A stretch of DNA of 64,000 nucleotides from Lanius collurio. Taxonomy: Eukaryota > Chordata > Aves > Passeriformes > Laniidae. Location: positions 29,812,475 to 29,876,474 of the forward strand of contig JACBWW010000002.1 in the NCBI GenBank assembly GCA_020086605.1, read 5' to 3'. Each line of letters begins with the position of its first letter. Position 1 is the stretch's first letter. The translations under genes were made by a program, and so were the position numbers. Shown one piece after another: positions 25,201 to 35,705 of the stretch. The notes under the pieces are model-generated. The model was given only the letters and a program-made list of their open reading frames with translations, was not told where the DNA came from and ran no database searches.

Positions 25201-27929
25201 TCTGTGTTTGCTGAGCTTGCTCTGCCTTCCTGTGGCTCCTGCAGCCCAATTTGACAGCACTTCTAGAGGGTGATTTTTCTGGTGCAGCTGTTACTCCATT
25301 GTATCATGGTCAAGTTTTCAGTCCACAAAGCATCCTGCAGCACTACTGCTGAGAGCTGTCTCCCCACTTCTCTCATTTTCTAGAAGAGTATTCCCTGGGA
25401 TGTAGGTGAGGGTAATGCTGGAGGAGGTTCCCCCTCCAAGTGCTGCCCTAGCTACTGCTCACGATGATTATTAGGAAGGACTAAATGAGGGAAATGCAAA
25501 ATGCAGGAGAATGATCTCATGCTGCCCACCCCAAGAGACTGGATTTCTTTCTTCCTCTGTCACTGAGCTCCTTGCTGTCAGGGAAAGGTGGCATAAGGTA
25601 AGACGTTTATTGAGAGCAACTCATTTCTCCTTTCCTGAATAATGAGCCTGATTTGTGCTGTTCCTTATTATCACCAGATGGATTCATGCTTCAAACACAT
25701 AAAATCCCATGTAAACCCTGGAAAATCAGACTTCAAGGTCTTTGCAAATCTAGCATCCCAAATTAATGATAAATTTGAATGAATTTGGCTATGTTTCTGT
25801 CCCTCATCAGGTGTGAAGATAATAAAGCCCCCTGATTCACCAGGCGAAGTGCTGATGAATAATTCATTAGTACCTGTGGCACTCAAATGCTGTCATGAGC
25901 AGAACTTGGGAAAGGCTTTGAGGAAGATCTTGACTCTGCTGAAGGCTGTGAATGAGCTGTAGCCAGAAAGGCTGAGACAAAACTGGGGGGATTGGAGCAG
26001 TGGGAGTCACCGTGAGCAAAGAAAAATGACTGTCATTGTGGTCCCCCAGTCTGGAAACCTTCTCCCTGGTTCCTCTGAGGGGAGAAGGCATGGGGATTCT
26101 TGTCTTGGGGTGCTAGGTGGTAAGACTGGAAGTGCTGAGGAGCAGCCATGCCCTGATACTTGGGAATGGGATCCCCAGATGGGATAAGTGGGTCATCTCC
26201 GTTACAGCATTCCATCATGTAATTTCTTGGTGCAAGAAGCACCAAGCTGAAGAGAAGAGGCAAATGGCTCCATGTGGGAATGCATTATTAAAAGAGGAAC
26301 TCCACCAAGCCCTGGCTCTACTCTGTGCCAAGCTGTGAGGCAGGACAATGTCAGCTAACTTACCTGTCTCCATGCTGCTGGCCTTCATCACTCCTGCTCC
26401 TTGCCCACCATGCAGCTGGGCGTTAGACTGGGAGGAGGCAGCTTGTGCCATAAGCCCAAATGCAACTAACCTGCAAGGGAAGGAAGAACATGTGTTAAAT
26501 ATTCAATAGTGCATAGCCATTAAACACTTCTGAAAAATTTCAGCTTGGGTATACAAACTCACATAACTGCTAATCAGTGGATGATCTCCCAAGTGATAAT
26601 TTGTGTCAACAGAATGGATTAAATGCTTGTGCACACAGTGCAAGGCAAAACCATCCCCAGAGCTCTGCTCCGCAGCTGGATTTCCTCCTGCTGTTTCTGA
26701 TCCCACATAGAGAGTTTTCTCAACCTGCAAACATTGTGCCTTTTCCCTTAGTGCCTCAAGATACCAAGTTATTGAAAGGTTTAATTTCAAATACCGGTAC
26801 TACAAAAGGGCAAGAGTTTTCTGAGAGGTGGCTCACATATTAAAAAAAAATAAAAAATAGGGTTCTTTGGCTATAATGGGGTGGTTCTCCAGTTGCTGGA
26901 CAATTCAATGCATCTGACATACATCTTCTCATGGCACAGTGGTAGAATGAGCTCCCTCTACCCTATGGAAGTCCATAACTTGTCAAAGAAATCAAAGTGA
27001 TCTAAGTGATGGGAATAAACCATCTGGAGAATTGGTGGAGGTAATACACATCCCCAGGTGATCCAAGTGTCTGAAACCTTGGTCGCTCCAACTTCTTCCA
27101 TGATATATCACCAGAACATCAGGACATGGATCTGCAAGTGTCTCTTGACTGTCGTGACTCCAAGTGGACAGCCTAGGTCAGGTCAAGCAGTGAGATACTG
27201 GTACACCAGGTTGGAAGTTACCTGCTTGGGATAGAAATACACTTTACAATAACCTGAGCAGTTTGAGCTAATATTTGATTAAGAAGTGCCACAGCAATGG
27301 TGTTTTCCACTGGAAAGCTCCAGTTTATTGAAACCCAGAGTGTGTAACAATAAGAGCTGACTTCAGTGATGGGAAAAAAGTCTGTGTATAAGAGTATACG
27401 TTTGTAGGTAAGGAGAAGTTCCCAGACTGTCAAAACCAATTTTTGTAGCTTTCAGTTTGCAGCAGCTTTCCATTCTTGAAATGTTAGTTAATCCATACAC
27501 AGAAGAAGGAAAAAAAAAGCCTTGAAAGCTGTAAAGGTTGAAGAGGCTGCATGAATAGAGGTCTGTAGCCTTGGAGCTGATGGAGAGGCACTCTTGCCAC
27601 AAAAGAGCCAGGCTGTCTGTCAGGGGAACAATACCTCCCATCTCCTCAGAGGAGTGCCTGGGCAAGCTCTCAGCCCTGGAGTGGTAGCCAGCAGCTAGCC
27701 AAGGGCACCCTTTGTCCAAAGGGCCGTATGGCAGTAAAAGGATGTGCTCACTGGACAAAGGGAATGACACTGTGACTCCCTCTCCCTGCTGCTTTCCCCT
27801 CCCAAGCCACAGCTGGATCCATCCCTCTCCCTCTCAGGCTGAGGGAAGGGAACGAGAGAGGGGAAGATATGCCAGCAAGGAGGGCTGGGTGATAGCAGTC
27901 TGTTTGTAACCCTCAATAAATGCCAGAGT
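22276..27929. other. Non-coding stretch, nothing recognised
   Basis: No repeat family, RNA gene or exon could be identified. A short AT-rich block near 23020-23100 contains CTAATTAGCATGCA, another homeodomain-like site. Open frames are all under 140 codons and unconvincing. Confidence 0.5.
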
Positions 27930-28140
27930 GCAGCCAGCGTGAAATGAAGAAATATTGCTTCTGGTAAATATTTATTTTATATCAGAAATTAGCATACCAA
28001 ATGTAATTAAAAACAAATTTATGTGCACGTCCCTCCCTCCCCCCCCCAGTCTGTCAAATTACAGCTTAGAATAACTAGTCATAAAGAATGTGGCCTAATT
28101 AGCAAGCATCCCAGCCTACTGCTGCTGTTTGATAATTACT
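27930..28140. promoter_or_regulatory. AT-rich candidate regulatory block
   Basis: Contains GGTAAATATTTATTTTATAT (FOX-like GTAAATA), AAATGTAATTAAAAAC, and GGCCTAATTAGCAAGC at 28092-28107. A run of nine C near 28040-28048 splits it. The AT-rich, motif-dense make-up resembles conserved non-coding elements; conservation is untested. Confidence 0.25.
28030..28049 (-). repeat. C-run simple repeat
   Basis: CCCTCCCTCCCCCCCCC gives G-tracts on the minus strand and may fold as a quadruplex there. Confidence 0.6.
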
Positions 28141-30138
28141 CTACAATGAGCTTATAAAATAAGGATTTCATTCCCCCTCTCTGCCCTCCTTCAGATGAAA
28201 CCAGCACCTTTCTGTTGGGGAATACCTGAGTGCCTACATGCCAGAGCCAGCCTTGAAATCCCTGGCTTTGCTGAGCTGGGAACAAGTGAGTGACACCTGT
28301 CAGCAGAAGCACCCCTGTCATATGGAACAGTTTTTGCAAGGCAGGCACTGGGGTGTCACCTGCACTCTGCAACTCCTTTTCCAGGCACCCGTGGACTTGC
28401 CTGAGGTGAGAAGAGTGATGGGATGGGAGGGCTTGGATGAAGGGAGACTGAAGAGAGGCATCGGGAAGAGCAACCAGAAAGGTCTCAACACAAACAGGAA
28501 AGCAGTTAATCCTGATCTGGCATGGGGCTGCTTAATTGCTTATCCCAGGGCTGCTCAGGGAGTGCCTGTGTGCAGTGAGCCTGCTGTCTCTGTTCACCAA
28601 GGCATGCATGAGATAAAAACCCGTTTTAAAGAGAGCTTGCAAGTATTAAATCCATCAGAAGTGACCCATTAGTGTCAGGGGAAAAAAAAAAAAAAACAAA
28701 AAAAGAACCAGATAATGCCTTGTGAAAGACAGCCTTGTTGCTACAGTAAAACCAAAGCTGCCTTGCCCAGCTGTGCACAGGTTGAGCCTGTGGAGAGGGG
28801 TTGCTGGCTCCTGGGGACCCAAGGTTTGGGAATATGTGTAGCTCATTTTCTCCTCCTGAGATTTTTTTACTCCCAGTGATCCCTGCATCTTGTGCTCATG
28901 TGCACCCCTGTCTCCCTATGGCTCCTTCCTTGCAGGTCCTTTCTCCTCCCACAAGCATCCACAGGCTCCCTGGGGCAGGTAGGTGGGGGACAGTCCCTTG
29001 GGCAGGTCCTCAGGAGACTTTGCCAGGACTCACTGCCTGCCTCAGCCTGCTTGTGTCCAAGCCCCTTGCTCCCCTTCTCCCTAGGGCAGGGACAGGGTGC
29101 TTTTAGGACCTGCTTTGTCTGACTTAGTTTAAACACTGACCTTAGGACAAGACAAATGATGTCATGGAAGAGTTTGTTTTCCTCACCTGACCAAGCAGAG
29201 ACCCCAGGGTTACTTGCTGAGATAAGAAAAACAACAGTGAAATGAATCCTTTTCTGAGATCTTGTTTTCCCACAAATAGAGACTAACCAAGACAAAGCAG
29301 AGTAGAGGAGCAGATAGTATTAAAGAAAAATAGAATTAACTATAATGGGAAACATTTCCCAAGAGGCTTTTTAAAAGATGCTTTTCATCAGCACACAAGA
29401 GAGGCATTGGCTTTGTCTGCCTTTGTCTGGGATGCTTTACCAAGAGGAATGAGGGCACAAAGAGATGAGATTTTGGAGAGAACCATAGCCAAAAGGATCA
29501 CACTGGAGCTGAGTTCTCTAGGAATTCAGAAGAGATGCTGAGGCCCCCTCAGCTCCCTTGCTGCATTTTTGATAGCTTGGTTGAAAGGGGGAGATGTAAG
29601 GGAACCACAGGCTTTAGGGAGAAACCTTGTATGTGTCTGGGAAAGCCCATACTAGGGACTAGGGACTTCTATTCAAGCCATCCACATCTCTAAGGACAGA
29701 AAAATGGCATTGTCTTCCTCATCTCTTCCATCCCAAGTGAGACCAGAGACTCTGGATCCCCTCATGGGCCACTGGCTGGTGGTGCACTTTGGGTGTGGGT
29801 GTCACAAAAAATGCCATACTGCTGCTGGGCTGAGACATGCTGGTAGCCTGAAGGAGAACAGGAAGAGAGGGAAGGGGACCTGGACGGCTTAGGAAAGCCT
29901 TCCTGAGACTCTGCAGCAGCCTCTGTCCCTGTGCTGACAGTGCTCCCAACTTTGTGGGGTCTTCCTTCTCTTCCTGAGGAGGGAGGAGAGGATCTCCATG
30001 CTGACACTGCAAATGAAGCAGTCCCAGGCACTGCTTTCCTAATTGCTGTGCATGGCAGGGTCTCTTGGGGATCCAGCAAGAAAGGTTATTGAAGATAGAG
30101 AAGGCTGACGTTTCATTTAAGTCATTAGAGAACTCCTC
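28141..30138. other. Non-coding stretch with a poly-A run
   Basis: An A-rich run lies at about 28681-28703. No processed pseudogene body precedes it. No exon is recognised. Confidence 0.5.
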
Positions 30139-30370
30139 AAGGAGCTGGAGGGAAGACAAAGTGAGAGGTGGGGGAGAGAGAGGGAGAGGCAGGAAGAGAG
30201 GAAAAAGTAAGGAATGAAGGAAAGTGTGGGCAAACCAGGATGGAAATACGGTGAAGTATCTGGAAAGCAGAAAAAGAAGAAGGAAGAGTAGAGAGAAAGC
30301 AGTGTGGGTAAGGGAGGGGGGTTGTGATGGAGGAAGAATTGCCCCCATGTCAGAGGATGAGAAAAGAAGA
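30139..30370 (+). repeat. Purine-rich tract (GA-rich)
   Basis: Over about 230 bp the plus strand is dominated by G and A (GGAGAGAG, GGAAGAG, GAAGAAGG motifs) with scattered pyrimidines. It forms a matched pair with the pyrimidine tract about 250 bp downstream. Confidence 0.65.
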
Positions 30371-30616
30371 CCTGGTACTTACCAAAGCAACGAGCAGGAG
30401 CACAGCAAGTCTTCCCTGGCATGTGCTCAGGTCCTGTGGCCACCTGCTTCTTCCACCCTGCTTCCCTCTCTTTGTGTCACCTTCCCAGTTCTTTTCTCCT
30501 CAGTTACTGCTCTGCAGCCATCTCCCTCCCCTGAACTGGGCAGCATCAGGCAGACTTTTAACCTTGGAGATTTTAATCTTTAATAGCAGTGAGATCAGCA
30601 CAGTCTCATTCACTTA
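30371..30616. other. Spacer between purine and pyrimidine tracts
   Basis: Average-composition sequence with no recognised gene or repeat. Confidence 0.5.
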
Positions 30617-30776
30617 CTATTTTTCTTCTTTTCCTTGTACTCCCTTTCCCCCTCTTTTCCTTTTTTTTTTCCTTTTCATTTTCCTTCCTTTCTTCCTTCC
30701 TCTTTTCTTTCCTTCTCTCCTCCCTCTCCTCCCACCCCATATCTCTCCCTGCCTTTGCACTCCTAAGGTCTTTTCC
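30617..30776 (+). repeat. Pyrimidine-rich tract (CT-rich)
   Basis: An almost uninterrupted run of C and T including a T10 stretch, then TTCCTTCC and CTCCTCCC units. Long open frames on both strands across it are by-products of composition. Confidence 0.8.
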
Positions 30777-31261
30777 ATCCCCTGCTTCCCTACCCACAAA
30801 AGAGAGAAGCAGGCAGCTAGTTGCAGAGCAAGGAAAGGAGCTGACCTGCAGTGGAGTGAGCTTAGCATCACAGGCTCTACTCTCATGAACTTCTAATTAG
30901 AAATAATTAGCTTGTTTTCTTTGGAAATACTTTCTCATGAAAAAAATAATTCTTTCCTATACACATTTTTGCCGGGGTGGGGGAGGTATAGCAAATTGTT
31001 TTTCTATCAAACATTATGCTTTGTAGATGGAGGAAAATCACAAATTTGTATAACAAATATCTAGTCTCTTGTCCTCCTCTATTTCCACATAGGGAAAAAT
31101 TACATGTCTGAAAAAGTGAAGTTTTTTCATGGATTGTTTTGAAGAAAGTATTTTTTTTTTTTATGGTGGTAGAGCAAAGAAAAAAAAAAGATAGTTTCAA
31201 TGAACTCTGCTGGCATTCTGAATAGACAAAGCAAAATAAGATCACTGTAGCTATTTCACTG
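30777..31261. other. Non-coding stretch, AT-rich
   Basis: Contains AT-rich sequence with two short homopolymers near 31150 (T) and 31183 (A). No gene is recognised. Confidence 0.5.
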
Positions 31262-31340
31262 CTGTCTTTTAGCAGGGGAAACTGAGACATGGACAGTTTC
31301 ATGGGCTGGCTCAAAGGCAAGCTGTGAATCTGTAGAAGGG
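31262..31340 (-). repeat. Ancient MIR/L3-type fragment, antisense
   Basis: GGGGAAACTGAGACATGGAC followed by GGCTCAAAGGCAAGCTGTGA follows the antisense consensus order of old amniote MIR/L2/L3 elements (GGGGAAACTGAGGCA, then TTGCCCAAGGTCA, then AGCAAGT). The first 12 bases are an exact match to my recollection of that consensus. Confidence 0.6.
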
Positions 31341-31500
31341 ACTGGCTTTCAGACAGTGCCACACTAGAAATGACTTCCCTGCTGGCCACAAATCCTGTGC
31401 ATCTTAGCAGCTCAACATCTCTGCAAAGCCCAGGAGGGAGAGGGGACCACAGCTTAGCTTGCCCTGAGGCCAGGGGAATGGGAGAAGGGCTGGATTAAAC
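31341..31500. other. Short non-coding stretch
   Basis: Nothing recognised. Confidence 0.5.
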
Positions 31501-31650
31501 TAGGCAGCTGTGCCTAGTTGTTTTACAAACAGTTGCCTCACAAACAGTTGCCTCCTTCCAGGCTGAACTGAACCGTGCTTTTTTCCCCACCACATACAGT
31601 ACAATTGACCTCACCTGCTCCAGCTGCATCCCACCCCAGTGCCAGCTGCA
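31501..31650. promoter_or_regulatory. E-box cluster with a duplicated 15-bp unit
   Basis: ACAAACAGTTGCCTC occurs twice in perfect tandem at 31525-31539 and 31540-31554, each with a CAGTTG E-box. Other E-boxes sit nearby: CAGCTG at 31505-31510, CAATTG near 31602, CACCTG near 31612, and CAGCTG at 31621-31626 and 31643-31648. E-boxes bind bHLH factors. Since CANNTG is common by chance, only the tandem duplication is firm. Confidence 0.35.
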
Positions 31651-33351
31651 CCCTTGCCCTCAGGGCAGTGGGGACACTGGTGGAGAGCTGTCCAACAAGG
31701 ATGTTTCTGCAAATGAGGAGGCCAGGGAGGAATGGGACGAAGGTTTAATTGCTGAAGCTCAGTATGTTTTCCAGAGCTTGCAACACAGACATTTTCAAAT
31801 ATGGGATGTGTCAAAACTAATTGCTCTCCAGGCTGGCCTGCTCCTTAATTAGAATATGTTTTAAAGCCCCATGTCAACTCCCTGCTGATAAAACCGCTTT
31901 GCAGTGTGAAATGAGATCCAAGTGCCCCAGCACCTTGCAGCCCTCCTAGGACCAAGGCAAGAACCCAGAATTCCCAGTCCTTTCCCTGCAAAGAAACCTC
32001 ACAGGGCTGCAGTGTTGTAGGGTTCAAGGGTGGCCTCTGCTTCTGGCCAACTCATCTTCCTTCAGTCTGTTTCCAAACAGAACTGTCCTACAGGATATAT
32101 GTGCTTCCTTGGGAAAGAAACTCTCCTACTAGAAACCCCAGTTCAGTGAGGACAAGGTTGTCTTCGGTTCAGTCTTGAGGCTGGACAACAGAAGAGCATC
32201 AAGGGGCAAGCAGGGGAGCTGCTCCTGGGCTTTTCCTGGCATGGAGATGCCACTGCATCAGCTCTCCTATCTAAAGCTGGTCCAAGTGGTAGCAGATCCA
32301 TGGGAGAGAGAGGAAGCAAATAGTTTCCAGCATAGCTTCTTCCTTCTGAACCTGCCCCCCTCCTCTGCCTTTCCCCAGTCTGCCATTGTCATTTCCTAGT
32401 TGGCCAGCTCCACAAACATCTTAATTTCATGCCTGCTTGTCAGGGCTGCTTTGTGAAACATCTGAATGACATTAACACAGTTTAAGAGTGTGACAGACTG
32501 AGGAGCAGCAGCCTCCTGTGATCGCCTATTCCAGATGGTTAAGTGACAAATCTGTCTTCTGATATCTTAACTAGAGAAGTGCAGGAGGAAAACATCTCCA
32601 GGGAACACCAACAGCCTAGCCCCAGCTCTGAGCCTTTGCTGGGACCAGGCAGCAGTTAATCCATACAGAAGGAGACATGCAGCAAATGCCATATTCTTCA
32701 GGGACCCTGGAAATATTTTTCCCTCCCTCTGACTTGTTGCTGTCTCATATCAATTACATACACAGCCATAAACAGCTCATCCATACCCAGTACTTTTTCC
32801 TGCAAGTGTCTTTCACCCAGTGACTCTTCTCAGTAGGGTGATACCCTATCACATTGTTTTCAGATGGTGTTTGCAGTCTCATAGGAATGCTCCAAGCCCC
32901 AAGCCATTGCAGGAAATTTGGGGGAAGAAACTGCATCCACAGCAGTAGCGAAAGACAAACATTGCTGGGGGTGAGTTTAGAGTCAAAACTTGGAGGGAGG
33001 TGTGTAAGGGTAATATAGTCAAGGCTGGTGAAGCCCCTGGCTCAGGGCCTGTAAGCTGCTTGCATTTTGACTGTCTTGCTGGTTGCAGCTTTACTCTCCA
33101 GTGTAACCTCTCCTGGATCTTATCTAGTTCCTGGACCTCTCATTAGTGTGAGAGTCTCCTACTACCATCACCTCTGGGAGTTATAGAAATGCATTGTATG
33201 AGTAGTGCTGACAGGTTTAAACTCTGCTAGCAAGAAAAGCTAGAAGTTTCTGGGTCAGCACAACGATCGCGTGTGTGAGTGTGTTTATGGGCTGCTATTC
33301 TAACTCCTGAAATGCAGCTGACCCCAGCCTGAAGCACAGCAGCTGATTGGA
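31651..33351. other. Non-coding stretch, nothing recognised
   Basis: No repeat family or exon could be assigned. A short AT-rich segment lies near 31815-31865. Confidence 0.5.
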
Positions 33352-33381
33352 AGGACAGGATAGGACAGGGCAGGACAGGAG
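33352..33381 (+). repeat. Short AGGAY pentamer array
   Basis: Six pentamers in register: AGGAC, AGGAT, AGGAC, AGGGC, AGGAC, AGGAG. On the opposite strand these read as ATCCT/GTCCT, the same family as the larger TATCC array 2.2 kb downstream. Confidence 0.75.
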
Positions 33382-35610
33382 GTAGCAGGGCAGGAAGTGA
33401 AACAAAATACTGTAAAACTGGGGAGGGTACTTAGTGATCACCAACAGCTGGAGTTTTGTGCCTCCTCTGCAGTATAACAGTGTTACAATGCTTCCTTTGT
33501 TCCATGCAATATAATGTAAACTCCCATATTGGCTTGGGATCTGGATCCTGAGATGATGCTGTCCTTTCCCGTGCTGCAGCAACAAATGTATTCTGGGTCT
33601 AAAGGCCACAAAATATTCAACACATGAGGTCAATATCGAGAGGCTATGTGCTCCTGTGTTCCCAGTGCTGTCCCATTGCTATAGTTACAGCATCTGTGTG
33701 TTTGCTTCATAAATGCCCTCGCCACCCCTAATCCCCGCTACCCCCAGCCTCTATTCCCAAGCTCAGACACCTCAGGGGCAGAAATTCACAGAGACTTTGC
33801 TGCCAGCTCACCTGGCTTGCTTGTTTCAATAACCTGGGCAGGGAGCTGAGCAGCTTTACTAGCACCCAAACAGGGAAAAGTGTCCATCCTTCCTGCCCTA
33901 ATTCAGTCTCCCATCCCTGAAGAGAGGGTTCCCTTCCTCCTGGAGTGAGAAGCTGAAGTCATTAGCAATTGGTCTGTGTGGTAGAAATGCAAGACAACAG
34001 CTGATGAGAAAATAAAACCAGAGACTCTGGGGAGAGGAACTAAACCTGGCTTTTACTGATCTTACATAAAATAGCAGCAATCTGGTCATTAGATAATTGC
34101 TTTTGTAAAATGCTTGGATTTCAATGTAATGGTTGAAAGTTACCTGGTGATGCCACATGAATAAATTCAGAGTCGATGCAGGTACTGCTTTCATCTTGAT
34201 GAGATGTTTGCTTTTGGTGGCAGGTGACTCACAATTGCAACCAACGCTCTGTTCTGCGCTTGCACTCAGCTGCTGCGTTCTGGAAGCAGGTCTGACTTGC
34301 AGACTCCTAAGAAGTGCTCACAGGAGGCATCCATCAGCATCCTGGTCTCTGCCTGCCATCCTCCTGTTGTGATGGAGCACATCTGTTACTTCAGAAATAT
34401 CCTTTGAGCCTCTTAGAAATAGAAATATATGGGAATTAGTATATGCTGTTGAAACCTATCTTCTGCCCTCTGCAGATGGGAGGCAGAAATGGGGTTGGAT
34501 CCAGATAGGATTACTCTGGATGGCTGAAATGATCCCCAGTCTGGTCCCACAAGAATGATAGGCAGAGAAATGAATGCAGGGGGAACAGATGTCTGAAACC
34601 TTGCCAGTGGAGAAATGTTTCAAGTTAGACACTCAAAGAAGAAAGGAAATGTTCAAGGCCCCAGGAGAGGTGGCCTGGCCTGATTTAGTTTACCTGAGTG
34701 GCTCTGCATGGGAGGAATCACTCACCTAGCCCTGGCTGTGACATGGTGTTGCTCATCACCTCTAGCCCCTGCTTCCCTCCCCAGGGATCCTAGAGCAAAG
34801 TGACAAGCAGAACAAAATGGAACCTGTGGGACTCGGGAAGGCAGCAGCAAAGTCCCCAGCCATGAGTAAACTGTGCATTTCTCAGTCCTTTTAATCTCCT
34901 TATTATGGTAATGGGCTGATAACTGATTGTGTAGTTAAAATGGAATTTGGCACCAGGGCTGCCGTTTCTCTGACTTCAGAGATATTCTGCAGTAAACAAC
35001 CTGGTAAAGAGCTATAAGAGCTGATGTTCTGCTTCAAACCTCTGCTAATGGGAATATGAAGAAGTGCAAGAGAATAAAGAGAAGCAGAATTTATGTGGAT
35101 AGAGGCATTAAATGGCCCTGGATAAATAAAGCATTTCTTGGCCTAGAAAGAGGATGGTAAGAGAGGTCACCCTGTGGGTGGAGATGAAAAGGCACGGGAA
35201 AAGCGGGAGCTGTGCAAATAATGAACTCTAGGGCCACTGCCTTCAGCACCTGCACAGTCCTGCTTCCATGGCTGCACACATAGCCTCAGCAGGCAACTGG
35301 CCGAGCTGACACTGGTGGGCCCATCATCTTCTTGCCCCTGCAGGAGATTCTGCACATCATGTTCTTCTGATGTGGTTCCCCTCTGTTAGTCCCAGCTGCT
35401 CACCCAGTCTTTTTACCACGTTTGTTTTCTTTTTCTTCTGCTGTTTTATTAATTAATAGATGATGATTTTGTATTGTCTGCTGTGTTGCCTGCTATGAGA
35501 TCCAGCACAAGCCAGCATTTTGGCTAAGAATTTACCTTCCATGGATTTCCTTTGAATTTTCTAAACATTCTGGAACTTAACTCTATTGCTTTACCTGATC
35601 TGACAGCTTT
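33382..35610. other. Non-coding stretch, nothing recognised
   Basis: No gene or transposon recognised. Homeodomain-like AATTAATAG near 35450 is isolated. Confidence 0.5.
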
Positions 35611-35615
35611 GCTCC

Positions 35616-35705
35616 TATCCTATCCTATCCTATCCTATCCTATCCTATCCTATCCTATCCTATCCTATCCTATCCTATCCTATCCTATCCTATCCTATCC
35701 TATCC
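35616..35705 (+). repeat. (TATCC)18 microsatellite
   Basis: Eighteen perfect tandem copies of TATCC fill exactly 90 bp, followed by one imperfect TATCT. The purity implies recent expansion and probable length variation between individuals. A five-base unit keeps one reading frame open with a Leu-Ser-Tyr-Pro-Ile cycle, which explains the open frame at 35552-35815. Confidence 0.97.

Noticed and set aside
28681..28703. A-run as tail of a processed pseudogene
   Set aside because: Upstream sequence has no gene-like frame and no target-site duplication is visible.
29719..30896. Open frames of about 200 codons on each strand around 30 kb
   Set aside because: They read through purine or pyrimidine tracts, which lack stop codons by composition.
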